A program made the translations under genes and the position numbers. The notes under the pieces are model-generated. The model searched no databases. It was not told where the DNA came from and saw only the letters and a list, made by a program, of their open reading frames with translations. A DNA stretch of 64,000 nt from Drosophila persimilis (lineage: Eukaryota > Arthropoda > Insecta > Diptera > Drosophilidae), in assembly GCF_003286085.1 (NCBI RefSeq), contig NW_020825327.1, positions 1,178,001-1,242,000 on the forward strand, given 5' to 3'. Positions 1 to 10,524 of this stretch are shown here, in pieces. Every line of letters starts with the position of its first letter. Within the stretch, counting starts at the first letter, position 1.

Positions 1-1165
1 ACTGATTCCCCCAAAACTATGTGGGGAAGCGCTGGTCTTCAGCACCAACGCAGAGTGTCTTGGCCTAATCCTCGATAGAAAGCTCGACTGGAAATTGAGC
101 ATAGAGGATAGAGTAAAGAAGGATACACTGGCCGTCTATACTTGCAGGAAAGCCATCGGACTAAAATGGGGAATGACCCCCTATATAGTTCGTGGTGTGG
201 TGCAAATGCGGTTCACTTCTACACTGATGGCTCAAAGTTAGACGGCCGCGTGGGAGGCGGAGTCTACTGCAGCGAGTCTACTGCATCAGTCATTGCTTCA
301 GGCTCCCGGACCACTGCAGTGTGTTCCAAGCGGAGGTTGTAGCCATCAAGGAGGCCATTTCTATCGTCTCCAAACTACTTATAGACACGCACTTAGTGTG
401 CGTTTTCTCTGACAACCAAGCAGCTATTAAAGCTTTAGGCTCCATATCTGCGAACTCAGCGACTGTAAATGACTGCCGCAGGTCTCTGCACGAGATCGTA
501 GAGCAGTTAGATCTCTTCCTTATATGGGTCCCCGGCCACAGGGACATCGAGGGGAACGACGCCGCCGACGAGCTAGCCAGGCAGGGTACTACGATTCCTC
601 TATCGGAGAGGAAGCAGGTAGCGATGCCTCTGGCTACGTGCGGCTCCTCGCGCACGAATTGTTCGAGCAAAATGCCAATAGGAGATGGCAGCAAACCGTT
701 TCCTGTAACGTCTCAAGATTGATATGGCCGTATCGATCGAAGAAGCGCTCAGCCAAGCTGAGCAGAGCACAGTGCTCTGCAGTTACTCGAGCCATTACGG
801 GACACTGGCAGATCGGCACTCATGACTCTAGACTGTCAATCCCTCATAACGACTTTTGCAGGAGTTGTCGCGACGAGGAGGAGGAGGAATCGGTCCACCA
901 CTTCTTCTGCCACTGACCGGCCCTTGGAAATCGTCGTCTTAGTATTCTCGGGGCCGCTTTCCTCACGGACATTTCGGACCTGTCCGAAATCAAACCAGGA
1001 ACCTTGTCAAAATTCATCCAAGCCTCCGGATGGGACTGCCCTTAATTTGCAACAGATTGTTCGCCACGGTTTCTAGGCATTGAGAAGCGGCACACGCTCA
1101 TGCGGCACCACAACGGATTTTTTTACAGGTCCAAGTGAGCTTGGGGGGCTTCATCACTCCCCCAG
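1..1165 (+). pseudogene. LOA-like LINE: RT C-terminus, RNase H and 3' end, decayed
   Basis: The window opens inside the connection region of a non-LTR reverse transcriptase (a LGLILDRKLDWKL-like stretch at about 60-100). It then jumps, by an internal deletion near 190, to an RNase H domain. RNase H motifs are spread over shifted frames: YTDGS near 222, FQAE near 324, SDNQA near 410 and GNDAADELA near 553, so all the acidic catalytic positions can still be seen. A Cys-His knuckle (CRSC...HHFFCH) follows near 858-915 and ends at a premature stop. The 3' UTR runs to about 1165. RNase H after the RT is typical of LOA and I clades and not of R1 or Jockey. A second copy of the same family lies on the minus strand at 38,755-41,180, which supports the call. 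It is non-functional because of a deletion, frameshifts and a stop. Confidence 0.85.
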
Positions 1166-1217
1166 GCTACCGCCTGAACCTAACCTAACATAACAATCAA
1201 TAAATCTATAAAATAAA

Positions 1218-2309
1218 CGAGGGGGAGCGTTGTGAGTTGCTCCGGAGACCGCAGCTCTACATTTATACCCGATACTTAGACAGTATGTCTCTCCTCCGGC
1301 AGACGCCGCTAATAATGAACGACACGATAAAGAATGCGTGCGAGAGAGACAGAAAATTAGTCGAGCGTGACGTCGGGCGCTGCGTAGCCACTGCAAATTG
1401 ATTTCTTGCTTTTGGCTACAAAAATGATCCGATCTGATCCAGATTCAGCAACCGGATAGATATGGTCATTCTCTATGATTCTGCGTTTTTAGTTTTCTCG
1501 AATCTGCAATATTGTGGATGCAACAGATTTTTGTCCTTTGTGTGGGAGGAAGGGGGTGGGGCGAAATTTTGAGATATACGTTTTATAGTGAGATCTAACA
1601 GAAGTGCGGATACCAAATTTGGTTACTCTAGCCTTAATAGTCTCTGAGATTTATGAATATCCCTAGATTTTCATTCTTTGCGGGGGCGGAAGGGGGTGTG
1701 GCGAAATTTTGACACAAAACGGTCAAGGTCCGATATCACAGGAGTGTGGATACCAAATTTGGTTGCTCTAGCTCTTATGGGTTCTGAGATCCTTGAACTC
1801 ATATTTTGCAATTGGCAAAACCGACCATGAAACCTGTGTGTTAGAGAGAGACAGAGCGAGAAAGAGTGAAATTGTTTTCTTGATTCTGGCTATAATAATT
1901 ATACGATCTGGTTCAGATTTTGCACTCTAGAAGATATAGTCATTCTCTGCGATTCTGCGATTTTAATTTTCTCGTATCGTCGAAATTGTGGATGCCACAG
2001 ATTTTCGCCCTTTGTGGGGGCGGAAGTTGGCGGGGCGAAGTTGTGAAATATTCTTGTAGCAGTGACATATTACAGAAGTCTGGATCCAAAACATCGTTGC
2101 TCTAGCTCTTATAGTCTTTGAGCATTAGGCGCTGAAGGGGACGGACAGACGGACAGACAGACATGGCTCAATCGACTCGGCTATTGATGCTGATCAAGAA
2201 TATATATACTTTATGGGGTGGGAAACGATTCCTTCTGGACGTTACACACATCCACTTTTACCACAAATCTAATATACCCCAATACTCATTTTGAGTATCG
2301 GGTATAAAA
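1218..2309 (-). mobile_element. DINE-1-like Helentron, long form
   Basis: The element lies reversed. Its 5' end is at the right (TATACCCGATACTCAAAATG read on the minus strand, about 2309) and its 3' end at the left, in CGTTCCCCCTCG. A stem-loop sits just inside the 3' end, and an internal TATACCCGATACT near 1263 forms the subterminal inverted repeat. The GACGGACAGACGGACAGACA microsatellite near 2139-2160 is the usual DINE-1 core. The body contains two diverged copies of one module (TTTGGCTA...GATTCTGCG near 1412-1487 and TTCTGGCTATAAT... near 1882-1955), so it is about twice the size of the copy at 61,519. The element is noncoding and depends on an autonomous Helentron. Confidence 0.85.
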
Positions 2310-2381
2310 ATGATTTCATCGAATTCAGTGAGTTGGTTGAAAAGATATAGAGGGTATACTCTTGAATATTGTTGAACGTAT
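2310..2381. other. Short spacer between DINE and gag remnant
   Basis: No feature is recognisable in these bases. They separate the DINE end from the gag fragment on the minus strand. Confidence 0.5.
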
Positions 2382-3245
2382 TCAGTTGAGCGGCACTTTA
2401 TTTTCAGCTCCACAACATAAGCAAAATATAACCTTGTCAGATTGGCAATCTGCGTGTTTATGGCCAAACCTGCGACAATTCCAACATAGAATCTCTTCTA
2501 AGGCTCTAGTTCTTTTTAGCTCACAAATATCTTGACCTCCTAAACAGTTATCTGAATATTCCTGGTCATAATACAATTAATTAATTTTCTTTCGTGTGTT
2601 TGATTTCAGGTTAGCGATGTTATACTCCTCACTAAAAGCTTCATGTGTAAGAACTAATTTTCTCATCTAGCTAACCGAGTTTATTTCTAAATAGAACAAG
2701 TCCTTTCTCATCAACGGTCTCAGATTGCGTTTCAGAAATGACGCCAATTGACTCTAGCTAATGGGGTGTTGTAAACAATATACTAAATGCATACCTCTGT
2801 TACGAAATTTATCAAAGCTTACATTGATTTGCTGCTTGCGATCTCTTATTAACTCTCTCACGTCGTCGTTTGATAGCGGTTTAAGAAAATTCGAATTCAG
2901 CGACTTGCAAAGATCGCACCAGTTTACTCTGTGCGTCTGTGCCTCCAGAACCATCACTTGCTGTGACACTGAAAATGGATGGATGTTTCCTCGTAATCTA
3001 TCATTTGTTAAAGGTTTGATCATGTCTATGAAGTTCCCTACTGGTATGCCATTGCGCGAGCCATTATACTGCACTTTCCAGCTACTAATCAAATTAGCTA
3101 CTTTTCCAATATCGTGACTTAGATTACAATTAATATTTCTTTCCGGTAGATTGTTATTATTTCTATATTCGTTGGGTACGAAGGTGGGTGCATCTCTATC
3201 TAGATTAAATGACGAAGCTCTAGTTCTTCTTCCCCAATCAGGTTC
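2382..3245 (-). pseudogene. LTR-retrotransposon Gag fragment with CCHC knuckle
   Basis: Read leftward, an open stretch from about 3245 to 2754 encodes a Gag-type domain. Its landmarks are SSWKVQYNG, a WCDLCKSL motif and an ELIRDRKQ motif followed by SFDKF, which is the layout of retrotransposon Gag domains of Ty3/gypsy-type elements. A second piece (2576-2382) carries a CWNCRRFGHKHADC zinc knuckle followed by FCLCCG, as in Gag nucleocapsid regions. The part between the two pieces and the whole pol are missing, and an in-frame TAA near 3275 closes the frame upstream. The exact family cannot be named. Confidence 0.7.
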
Positions 3246-3317
3246 GTTTTTATTTCCATTACCATTACATTATCGGCCCTAGTCGATAGATACCCCCAAT
3301 GCTAACCATGATCTCTA

Positions 3318-4340
3318 GAAAAGTTGACTAGTTTATGGAACGCATCTCAGCCTGAACACATTACACCAACATACCCTAGAAAGATAACAGATTTTATAGC
3401 CTTCGCAGTGACGAAGAACATCCCACGCAATCTAATAAGTGCCGAAACAGTTTCGGATCTATCATCCGATCCCTCGTCTGTTCTTCTCCAATGCCCGATG
3501 TTCGTAGAGAGTCCTTTCAGGCTCAAGAGGCACAAAAAAAAATGGCGTAAATACAAAAAAAAATATAAGTTGCCACATTGAACAAACCCGGCAGATAAAC
3601 CTTGATGAAGATATCGATTGTTTTGCTGATTCAATGGGATCTGTACTCGTTACAGCAGCAATAGTATGAAAATAACAATGGATGGCTGTGTAACCAGAAC
3701 TAATCTAGAAACTAACAATTGAATTGAATTGAAGTCGTGCAGATCGCCATCTTCAAATCTCCCCAAGACTCTTAAAAAAGAAAAAGAAAACGCCCGTCTC
3801 CCTTACATAAAGAAACTGTCACCTACTAGCACAAATAACCCACAGTGGAGGCACCATCGAGACCTAAGCGCTCCAATAGAAACAGACGTGCCATTACGAA
3901 GTCCCAATGGCAATTGGTCCCGCAGTGACAAAGAAAGAGCTAGTAAGTTTGCAGCCCACTTACAAAATGTATTCCAGACTAACCCTGCCACTAATTCATT
4001 CGTGCTCCTATCTTTATCAGAAGAGTCTTTGGTCTAAGGTCCCCTTAGAATCCATCGAATTTCGGTCAAGCGAAATCCTAAAAGAATCGTGAAAAGAACG
4101 GAACAATTAGCCGGTCAACCGCTTCTCGTCAACCATTACTCGGGCACCATGGTACCTACGGAAGGAGAATATACACAAAGACTTGAACATGAAAGACGTA
4201 AAAGATGAGATACTAGGACAAATAGCAAAACAACTTGCAAGATCGCTATTCCAAGTTCGCAGCCACAGCCAACTGCAGCGAAACGATTTCTTCTTATAAT
4301 ACAATTAACTAACTAATCGTACAAATAAATTACAGCAAGA
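3318..4340 (+). pseudogene. Jockey-clade LINE ORF2 remnant, internally deleted
   Basis: Three colinear pieces are visible. At 3348-3525 there is the end of an endonuclease domain (DFIAFAVTKNIPRNL, then SDLSSD, the place where these enzymes have SDH). At 3729-4037 there is the endonuclease-RT linker (SPNGNWSRSDKERASKF followed by HLQNVFQ). At 4153-4296 there is the C-terminal tail (APWYLRKENIHKDLNMKDVK and a stop at 4296). The whole RT core between linker and tail is absent, which fits one large internal deletion. A short A-rich 3' UTR follows. These three landmarks in this order are characteristic of the Jockey clade. The SDH histidine has become proline (SSDPSSV), so the endonuclease was damaged as well. 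Confidence 0.75.
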
Positions 4341-4470
4341 CTTCGTTACTTGTTTTTACTCCCTTATTTAAACGTGGTAATGCAATAAATAAATAAAATA
4401 TCTGTACAAATATTTTTAAAATTCTTAAATTCACAGACTTATTGAAAAGCCCTCGTATTCTTTAAATTAA
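4341..4470. other. AT-rich spacer
   Basis: AT-rich sequence with poly-AAATA stretches, possibly the tail of the preceding LINE. No gene is seen. Confidence 0.4.
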
Positions 4471-4550
4471 CGAGGGGGACGTTGTGAGCGGCGGTAAGGG
4501 CCGCGGCTCTACTTTATATCCGGTGTACTCAGTCAATATATACGTGAGCT
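4471..4550 (-). mobile_element. DINE-1-like 3'-end fragment
   Basis: It begins CGAGGGGGACGTTGTGAGCG, with the family stem-loop in variant form and the subterminal TATATCCGGTGTACTCAGTC. Only the terminal 80 bases remain. Confidence 0.65.
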
Positions 4551-4599
4551 TATTTTATATAATTTATGCAATATATTTATATGTTGTTTGGCATCGCGT

Positions 4600-5935
4600 T
4601 TTTTGACAGAATGGCTCCAGCAGAAGGCTGTTATGCTCCGATCCCAGGCAAGAACGTAGCTCTCCTCCCGACCAACCGACCGAGGGGCATCATGACGCGC
4701 GACGCGTTAACTGAACCAATCGGGAACATGAATTCAAGGAAAATTATAGCTAAACTTTCTAAAAGAACTAAGCATGCATTCAAAATACAAATACCACTAC
4801 AATTACTAATTACGAGAGAGGTATGTGAGTATTAGTAATTTAATAAGTGGAAGGGGACTAGTTTTGGATAATATATAATATAGTTTTATAGAAGAGGGAA
4901 TTATAATCCAAACATAAAGTGCTAAATGGTTCGTGCAAAGAATAATTCGATCTACAAAATGGAAGCGCCTAACTAATGGAACTAACTAAGTAACCATTCA
5001 TCAATTTGTGATGTCAAATTTTTTTTGACCACCTCTTTATAAAACCAAGTACGTCCATGGCCTTATTTACCATGGTTGAAATGTGTTCAGAAAACTATCG
5101 CTTGGCGTCTAATATAACACCAAGATCATCCACCAAGGTAATTCTCTCAAGAGAAACACCGCAAAGGGTCTGGGTGCCAAAAAGGATCTAGAACGATGAA
5201 ATTTCATTACTTTGCTTTTCGAGGCATTAAGGTGTAACAAGTTTGCACAGAACCATGACTGAAAGCTATTGAGATCGCATTGCAAGCGAAAATGAAATGA
5301 AATGTCCTTATACTGGACACAGAGTTTAACATCATCCGCATACATGAGAATTCGGTAGCATGTTAATACTCAAGGTAAGTCATTAATAAAAAGTGTTAAG
5401 AGTAAGGGGCCTAGATGGCTGCCATGTGGTACTCCCGAAGAAACCTTGGCTGGTGAAAAAAGGAAGTTTTTGAAAGGACTCTTGGAGACCTGGAACAAAG
5501 ATAGCTAGAAATCCATCTCAGGAGGTTGGGCAGAAACGCTAAAGGGTCAAGATTATGTGATAGAAGGGAAGGTGTACAGAGTCGAGTGCTTTACTGAAGT
5601 CGGTGTAAATAAATCAGTCTGTAATTTTCCTTGTAAGCCTTTAACGATTAAAGAGGTAAACTTTTATAATTTTGAGCTGGAGATATAAGTGATTTGCTGA
5701 GATTTTGCAGGTGCCGAGTAAAAACTTTCTAATAGCGGATAACTTAGATATACCTCTACCTTGCGTCAGACTTGAGACCTTCGTTATGGAGAGGAATTAT
5801 AAACGATTCAGGAAGAAAGAAGAATCAATGGACATTTAAGTTTTTAAACTGGATAACTCTTTGGTGAACCAAAGGGGTTTCCCAGATGCAATCGGACAAA
5901 AAGGCGGGAAACACGAATTAAAAAATATGTCAAGT
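4600..5935 (-). pseudogene. CR1-like LINE, 3' half, long 3'-UTR subtype
   Basis: Read leftward it runs from an endonuclease-RT linker (KPLWFTKELSSL near 5890-5850), over a deletion, into the RT core. The YADDVKLCVQYKD active-site block starts at 5345, followed by LLHLNASKSKV, and the element ends in a 3' UTR at about 4600. Homologous copies at 35,137, 41,184, 57,183 and 59,481 confirm the extent. The 3' UTR holds the extra GC-rich segment (CCTCGGTCGGTTGG on the minus strand near 4685), shared only with the copy at 58.1 kb. Frameshifts and deletions make it inactive. I call it CR1-like from the RT sequence; another Jockey-superfamily clade is possible. Confidence 0.78.
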
Positions 5936-5955
5936 GTGTACATTTTAAACAAGAA

Positions 5956-6245
5956 GAAACGTTGTGAGTCGCGGCCGTAGCTGCGAAGGTTCACACATTC
6001 ACGATGAAGAGTGTGTGAGAGAGAGACAGAAAATAAGGGACGGCATTGCGTAGCCACACTATAACAATAATCTGATCTGATACAGTCTGCTGAATATGGT
6101 CGTTCTCTACGGTTCTCCGTTTTTGGTTTTGTCGTATCTTTCAAATTGTGGATGCTACGGATTTTCATCCTTTGCGTTGAAAGAAACTTGATTCAGTATG
6201 ATATCACACGAGTCTGGGTACAAAATTTCGTTGCTCTAGAGCTAG
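5956..6245 (-). mobile_element. DINE-1-like fragment, diverged
   Basis: Contains ACGTTGTGAGTCGCGGC, GTGTGAGAGAGAGACAGAAA, the CTGATCTGATACAG block and the TTCGTTGCTCTAGAGCT block in family order. The subterminal TATACCCGATACT and the microsatellite core are missing. Confidence 0.65.
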
Positions 6246-6274
6246 GCGTCAAACAAAATTGTTAGAGAGACAGA

Positions 6275-6512
6275 CGCCTGCCGCCATGCTGCCAGAAACA
6301 AAGAACTATATGTAATATGCTCCGATAGTCTCTAGATAAAATCTGTTTTAAAAAGCTGGGATCATAGCAATCCCACTATCCGAGAAATAAGAAACCTCTA
6401 CACCACTCACCAAAAAAATCACAATTATCTGGGCCCCCAACCACCAAGGGATCCCCGGCAACGGAGCAGCCGACAAGACCGGACATGAGGTCCGCGGTAT
6501 CCTTTCTTTTTA
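6275..6512 (+). pseudogene. LINE RNase H fragment (I/LOA-type)
   Basis: Two frames together show an RNase H C-terminal half: IREIRNLYTTH near 6378-6410, then after a one-base shift KITIIWAPNHQGIPGNGAAD near 6413-6472. The W-x-P-x-H-x-G-I-x-G-N-x-x-A-D signature is diagnostic. No RT is adjacent on the left, and the next element begins immediately, so this is an orphan piece from a different LINE than the LOA-like copies, whose corresponding motif is WVPGHRDIEGND. Confidence 0.7.
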
Positions 6513-6576
6513 CACCCATCAACGCCAAAATATAAAAAATCAAATCCAGCTTCATCTTAATGAAAAGAAAGGCTGC

Positions 6577-8112
6577 ATGGGGATTCTTCAAGCACAGATA
6601 CACACAGATAAACCCAAACTGCTCATCAGCGAACCGCATAAGGTGGGCAGCAGCAGCGATTGGGCCATGGACCTCACGGGCAAAGCGGCCCTGTGGCTTT
6701 GTGGCGCTGACGCGCTACAATTGCGCGACACCAAGTCGGCAGACGGGTGCGTTCGAGGGAATGTAGGCGGCATATGGTTCTACAGCTGCTACCTGGTACC
6801 CAGCCTCTTACTCGAGACCTTCAGCCGCATCATGGACGAGCTAAGCTGCGATCTGCGAGGACGGAACAACGTCGTAGTCGGGGACGACTTCAACGCCTGG
6901 GCCCTGGAATGGGGGTCTTCCCGTACCAACGCCAGAGGCTGCACGGTGCTGGAGGCTTTTGCCTCTCTGGACGTCGTCCTTCTGAACGAAGGGTCCCAAC
7001 TAACCTTCAACAGGGCAGGCGTAGGGTCGAACATCGACCTCACCTATGCCAGCAGCACGCTGGCCCGACACGCCCTATGGAGGATCAGCGACGTTTACAC
7101 CGCCAGCGACCACGAGGCCATACTGTGCACCCTGGGCACTCTTGCCCGAACGAGAGGTACCTCGCTCCGGCACGGGAAGGCGTACCGCCAGGACACGCTG
7201 AGGGCCCAAACATTCGCAAGCGCCCTCGAGAGCTACTCTGCCATCGATGCAGACGGAGCCAACGATATGGCGACCAATTTGGCGATCGCACTGGAAGGCG
7301 CCTGCGATCAGAGCATGCTACCGAGAGGGACGTTCCGGAAGCACAAGGATCCAGTTTTCTGGTGGAGCGAAGCGATTGCGGATCTCCGCAGAACCTGCCA
7401 CCGGGCCAGAAGGCTGCTCCAGCGAGCCAGAGGCACACCGCGCGTAGCCCGATGCAGCGAGACCTACAAAGCGGCGAGGAAGGGTCTGAAGACCGCCATA
7501 AGGGACGGTAAGAGGGAATGCTCCCTGAAGCCTTGTGATGCCGCCGAAGATGACCCCTGGGGAGGCGCGTACAAGATGGCAGTCAAGAGGTTAAACGCGG
7601 GCAGCAAAGCCCCAACAGATCCAGAGGCATTGGAGGGAATAGTCAGCGTACTGTTTCCTCGAGGACGGCAGATCCCTAGCTCCCTACGGTTCGAGCATAC
7701 CCCGAGCGACATCTGCGAGGTTACGGAAGCCGAGGTGTTGCAGGCAGGCAGAAACCTGATACCCAGGAAGACTCCGGGTCCGGATGCGATCCCCAACAAC
7801 GCGTTGAAGCTGGCACTTCTTCTGCTCCCGAGGGAAGTTGCGGGCCTTTTCAACAAATGCCTCCAGGAGGGGACGTTCCCCGAGAGGTGGAAAAGGCAAC
7901 GGCTGCTACTGCTTAACAAGCTGGGCAAGCCGCTAGGGGTGGCCTCTTCCTACAGGCCCATCTGCCTTCTGGACGCTATAGGAAAGGTTTTCGAAAGGGT
8001 GATCGGTGCGAGGCTGAGTGCAGCCATCGAAGCAGCAGGCGGTCTCTCCGCCCTTATTCCTGCTGATCTTAAGATTAAAATATCCCAAATTTTAGATTCC
8101 TATTCCTATTAA
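6577..8112 (+). CDS. R1-clade LINE ORF2 fragment: endonuclease and start of RT
   Basis: This is an open frame of 511 codons with clearly higher GC than its flanks. Residues about 20-190 are an APE-type endonuclease (ISEPHKV, then GDDFNAWALEWGS where GGDFNAW is usual, then SDHEAI). Residues about 195-390 form the linker (FWWSEAIADLRRTCHRARR). Residues about 390-490 start the RT (RKTPGPDAIPN, FPERWKRQRLLLLNKLGKP, SYRPICLLDAIGKVFERVI). The frame then leaves the RT before the palm at GGLSALIPADL and ends in unrelated sequence, so the catalytic FADD-type box is missing. Motifs fit the R1 clade. The protein would nick DNA and prime reverse transcription, but this copy cannot. Its long open frame suggests a fairly recent truncated insertion. 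The true start lies upstream of the first ATG. Confidence 0.8.
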   Translation: MGILQAQIHTDKPKLLISEPHKVGSSSDWAMDLTGKAALWLCGADALQLRDTKSADGCVRGNVGGIWFYSCYLVPSLLLETFSRIMDELSCDLRGRNNVVVGDDFNAWALEWGSSRTNARGCTVLEAFASLDVVLLNEGSQLTFNRAGVGSNIDLTYASSTLARHALWRISDVYTASDHEAILCTLGTLARTRGTSLRHGKAYRQDTLRAQTFASALESYSAIDADGANDMATNLAIALEGACDQSMLPRGTFRKHKDPVFWWSEAIADLRRTCHRARRLLQRARGTPRVARCSETYKAARKGLKTAIRDGKRECSLKPCDAAEDDPWGGAYKMAVKRLNAGSKAPTDPEALEGIVSVLFPRGRQIPSSLRFEHTPSDICEVTEAEVLQAGRNLIPRKTPGPDAIPNNALKLALLLLPREVAGLFNKCLQEGTFPERWKRQRLLLLNKLGKPLGVASSYRPICLLDAIGKVFERVIGARLSAAIEAAGGLSALIPADLKIKISQILDSYSY

Positions 8113-8446
8113 ACTATTATTAAGTTTAGTATTATACTAGATTTAATTTATTAGAACTAGAGAGCGATAGGGTTTACATCTTTTGATCACATTACCTCTC
8201 TAACTGTATAACTTCTCTCTGTTAAACTTCAACAGAACAGAAACTGTTCAACTTAATTTTTTCCTTTGATACTTTGCTTCCAAAGTCAAATCTTCATTAA
8301 TGAATAATTTTAGTTAACTTTCTTCTGTCTTGAATTGTGTTCGCGAACTTGCCAGTAGACGATAATTTTATGATTTATGATTTTTACATTATTTTTTCTA
8401 CAGAGATTAACTGATCATAGTTGAATTATAAACTCCAAACAATAAA
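8113..8446. other. AT-rich region, no gene recognised
   Basis: AT-rich sequence after the abrupt end of the R1-like frame. I see no coding or repeat signature shared with the rest of the window. Confidence 0.4.
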
Positions 8447-8960
8447 CAAAAGCTTAGTTGCTCTAGCTTTTAAAGTCTCTGAGATCTACGTGCTCATCGG
8501 GACGGACGGAAGGACGGACGGGCAGACGGACTGAGAAACAGGGCTAAATCGACTTGACCTGAGGTTTGGTTATAAAGTTGGAAAGTTACGAGTTGATCGA
8601 CTACACTATGCAACACCCAATTTCCGCTGTGACCCAAACTTTTTCTGATATATTTGGGGCTTACAAATGTTTATAGATTTTTTTTTTAAGGTTTAGTTTT
8701 TCTATAATTTTTAGAAACTGTATTTGACAAATTTTTTTTAAACGTTGTGCTTTTATATTGAGATGCGCATCGCGATAGTAGTTCCAGTTCGTGCTTCTCA
8801 AACGCAAGTGCAAAGAGATGCACCCCGTGAAACGACTCGGATGGCAATCAGAAATCGTCCAGCGTAAACGATTGATTACTCTTCGTATTTAAATTCCTTT
8901 TTAAAAAAAAAGTCCATGTATCCACTTTTGAAAGTTTTAAATTTGTTGTACTTTAATAAT
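8447..8960. mobile_element. DINE-like core fused to Tc1-like terminal sequence
   Basis: 8447-8550 is DINE body (TTGCTCTAGCTTTTAAAGTC, then GGACGGACGGAAGGACGG). It passes into GAGGTTTGGTTATAAAG, then CACTATGCAACACC and TTTCCGCTGTGA. The same order occurs at 29,820-30,090, and the CACTATGCAACACC block also occurs alone at 50,483 beside a Tc1-like transposase. The right end near 8915-8935 (TATCCACTTTTGAAAGTTT) matches the other end of that Tc1-like element (50,031). So 8605-8960 is probably an internally deleted Tc1-like copy next to, or fused with, a DINE fragment. Confidence 0.6.
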
Positions 8961-9487
8961 TTTTTAAAGTTATTATACGTTATGTGTTCCAAAGTTGAAA
9001 AGGGCGAATGATTATCTGAGCTGCGGCTCTGTTCTGGATCGCTTGCACCAACGAAGAGCTCCTTCTCTTCCTCAACTCTGTTGTCAATGTTGTTCTACGG
9101 GCTCAACACAATTTTTTACCTGCACAGGCTCATCGTTTGAACGCTATTGTCGGACATCTATTTCGCAATTGGACTGTAGTTTTTACTGCTTCTTATTTAA
9201 AATTAGCATGTTCAGTTTCCATTTACCCAGTACCATTATCGCTACACAAAGCTTTGATTGTTATTTCGATTTAAATTTCGGAATGTCGTGACATTTCCGA
9301 GCTCGGCTGCTTTGCTTACCGACAAATAATTAATTTGGAGGTCCGGTACATAAAATATGCAATTCGATATTTGCTTTATTTGATTCAAACTTCACAGCCA
9401 ACACCTGAGAACTTTTCTACAGTCGACATTATAGCTGCGCTTTTCTTAGTAAAGGTTTCAAGCTATTTTTTTGTACAACACATATGG
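8961..9487 (+). other. Unassigned region with a weak coding-like stretch
   Basis: A stretch at 9015-9251 lacks a start codon but stays open for about 75 codons and reads like protein (NEELLLFLNSVVNVVLRAQH, then AHRLNAIVGHLFRNW). A different frame is also open over 8995-9291. I recognise no family. It could be a relic exon or TE fragment, or chance. Confidence 0.2.
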
Positions 9488-9865
9488 GCATTTCCGGGAA
9501 AAAAGCCACCGAGACCAACAAATTAAAAGCTAATATACACCGATTTCCGTTTACTTTTGTCCCGATTCTGTTTTCTAAATAGAATGAAACTGACCTAATT
9601 TATCTAATTAACATATAATTTCATTAACTTTGATCTGAAAACCTTTAATAGTTTTAATAAGCTAAATTTGGCTTTTTTGATTTTTTACTATTTTCTCCTA
9701 TTAGAAAGATGACATGATAAAAGTTTATCCTCAAAGTCTCTCTAAAAAAAGCATACTAATTGGTTTGTCAAGGAAATATGAAGCAATTGATTTTTTGGAA
9801 AATATAATGTGATAAAGTAAAAAAAAAAATATGGAAAACTCGTACGTTTGCGATCGGGTATATTA
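9488..9865 (+). repeat. AT-rich interspersed repeat, copy 1
   Basis: It begins near CATTTCCGGGAAAAAAGCC, contains CATTAACTTTGATCTGAAAA and CCTCAAAGTCTCTCT, and ends near CTCGTACGTTTGCGATCGGG. The same blocks in the same order occur on the plus strand at 42,215-42,645 and inverted at 44,320-44,705. It is noncoding; the class is unknown. Confidence 0.65.
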
Positions 9866-10264
9866 TTCAATTTTAAACAAACCAATTAAGATAATTTATT
9901 GTGTAAATACAAGACAGAAAGTTTCTGTTAGAAACCTGCATTAATCCAATTTTAAAATAAATTTATCGCTCTAGAATTGCGGAGATAATGTTTTTTATAA
10001 ATAAATATTAAATAATTTTTTTAAATACAACTCGGCGCAAAAATAAAACTACGATATGTACTTTAATGCGTGACATCCAAATTGCTAGGGAAGCTTGCCT
10101 ACCCTTTGCATTGCAGCTCCGATCGCTGAGCGCAGCGGCTGAGGGCCTTTAGGTGCTATTTGGCAAGCAGCTAATCGACTGGGTTCGGCTCCGAACAAGA
10201 ATATTCCGTTGCGTTTCGCGGCTTTTTACATTTTACTAGTTTAAGTCAAAGTCGACTTCTTGTG
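9866..10264. other. Region without recognised gene
   Basis: AT-rich to 10,070, then mixed composition to 10,264 with no open frame of note and no match to the other repeats here. Confidence 0.4.
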
Positions 10265-10520
10265 CCTGCAGGTAGCCTGCACGTAGCCAAAAGCATCGCT
10301 ACTTGCTCCCTCTTTGATAAGAGAGGAATCGTAGTACCCTGCCTGGCTAGCTCGTCGGCGGCGGAACACACTACAGTGAACTCCACCATACACGCGGCCG
10401 TCTAGTTTGAGCCATCAGTGTAGACGTGGACCGCATTTGCAGGTCCTGGTTCGCCAATCTCCCAGCCCTGCCTAAGTGGAATGTCCGAGTGCCCAACCGC
10501 GGATGCTTTCCATAGTTTGG
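10265..10520 (-). pseudogene. LOA-like LINE RNase H fragment
   Basis: The sequence is nearly the same as parts of the LOA-like copy at 39,280-39,870 in the same orientation (GCACGTAGCCAAAAGCATCG, CTGGCTAGCTCGTCGGCGG, GAGCCATCAGTGTAGACGTG). A large internal deletion joins the GNDAADELA region directly to the YTDGS region. It is dead. Confidence 0.75.
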
Positions 10521-10524
10521 ATTC

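Noticed and set aside
6747..7928. Additional long frames overlapping the R1-like ORF
   Set aside because: They are shadows of a GC-rich coding region; only the frame with endonuclease and RT motifs is meaningful.
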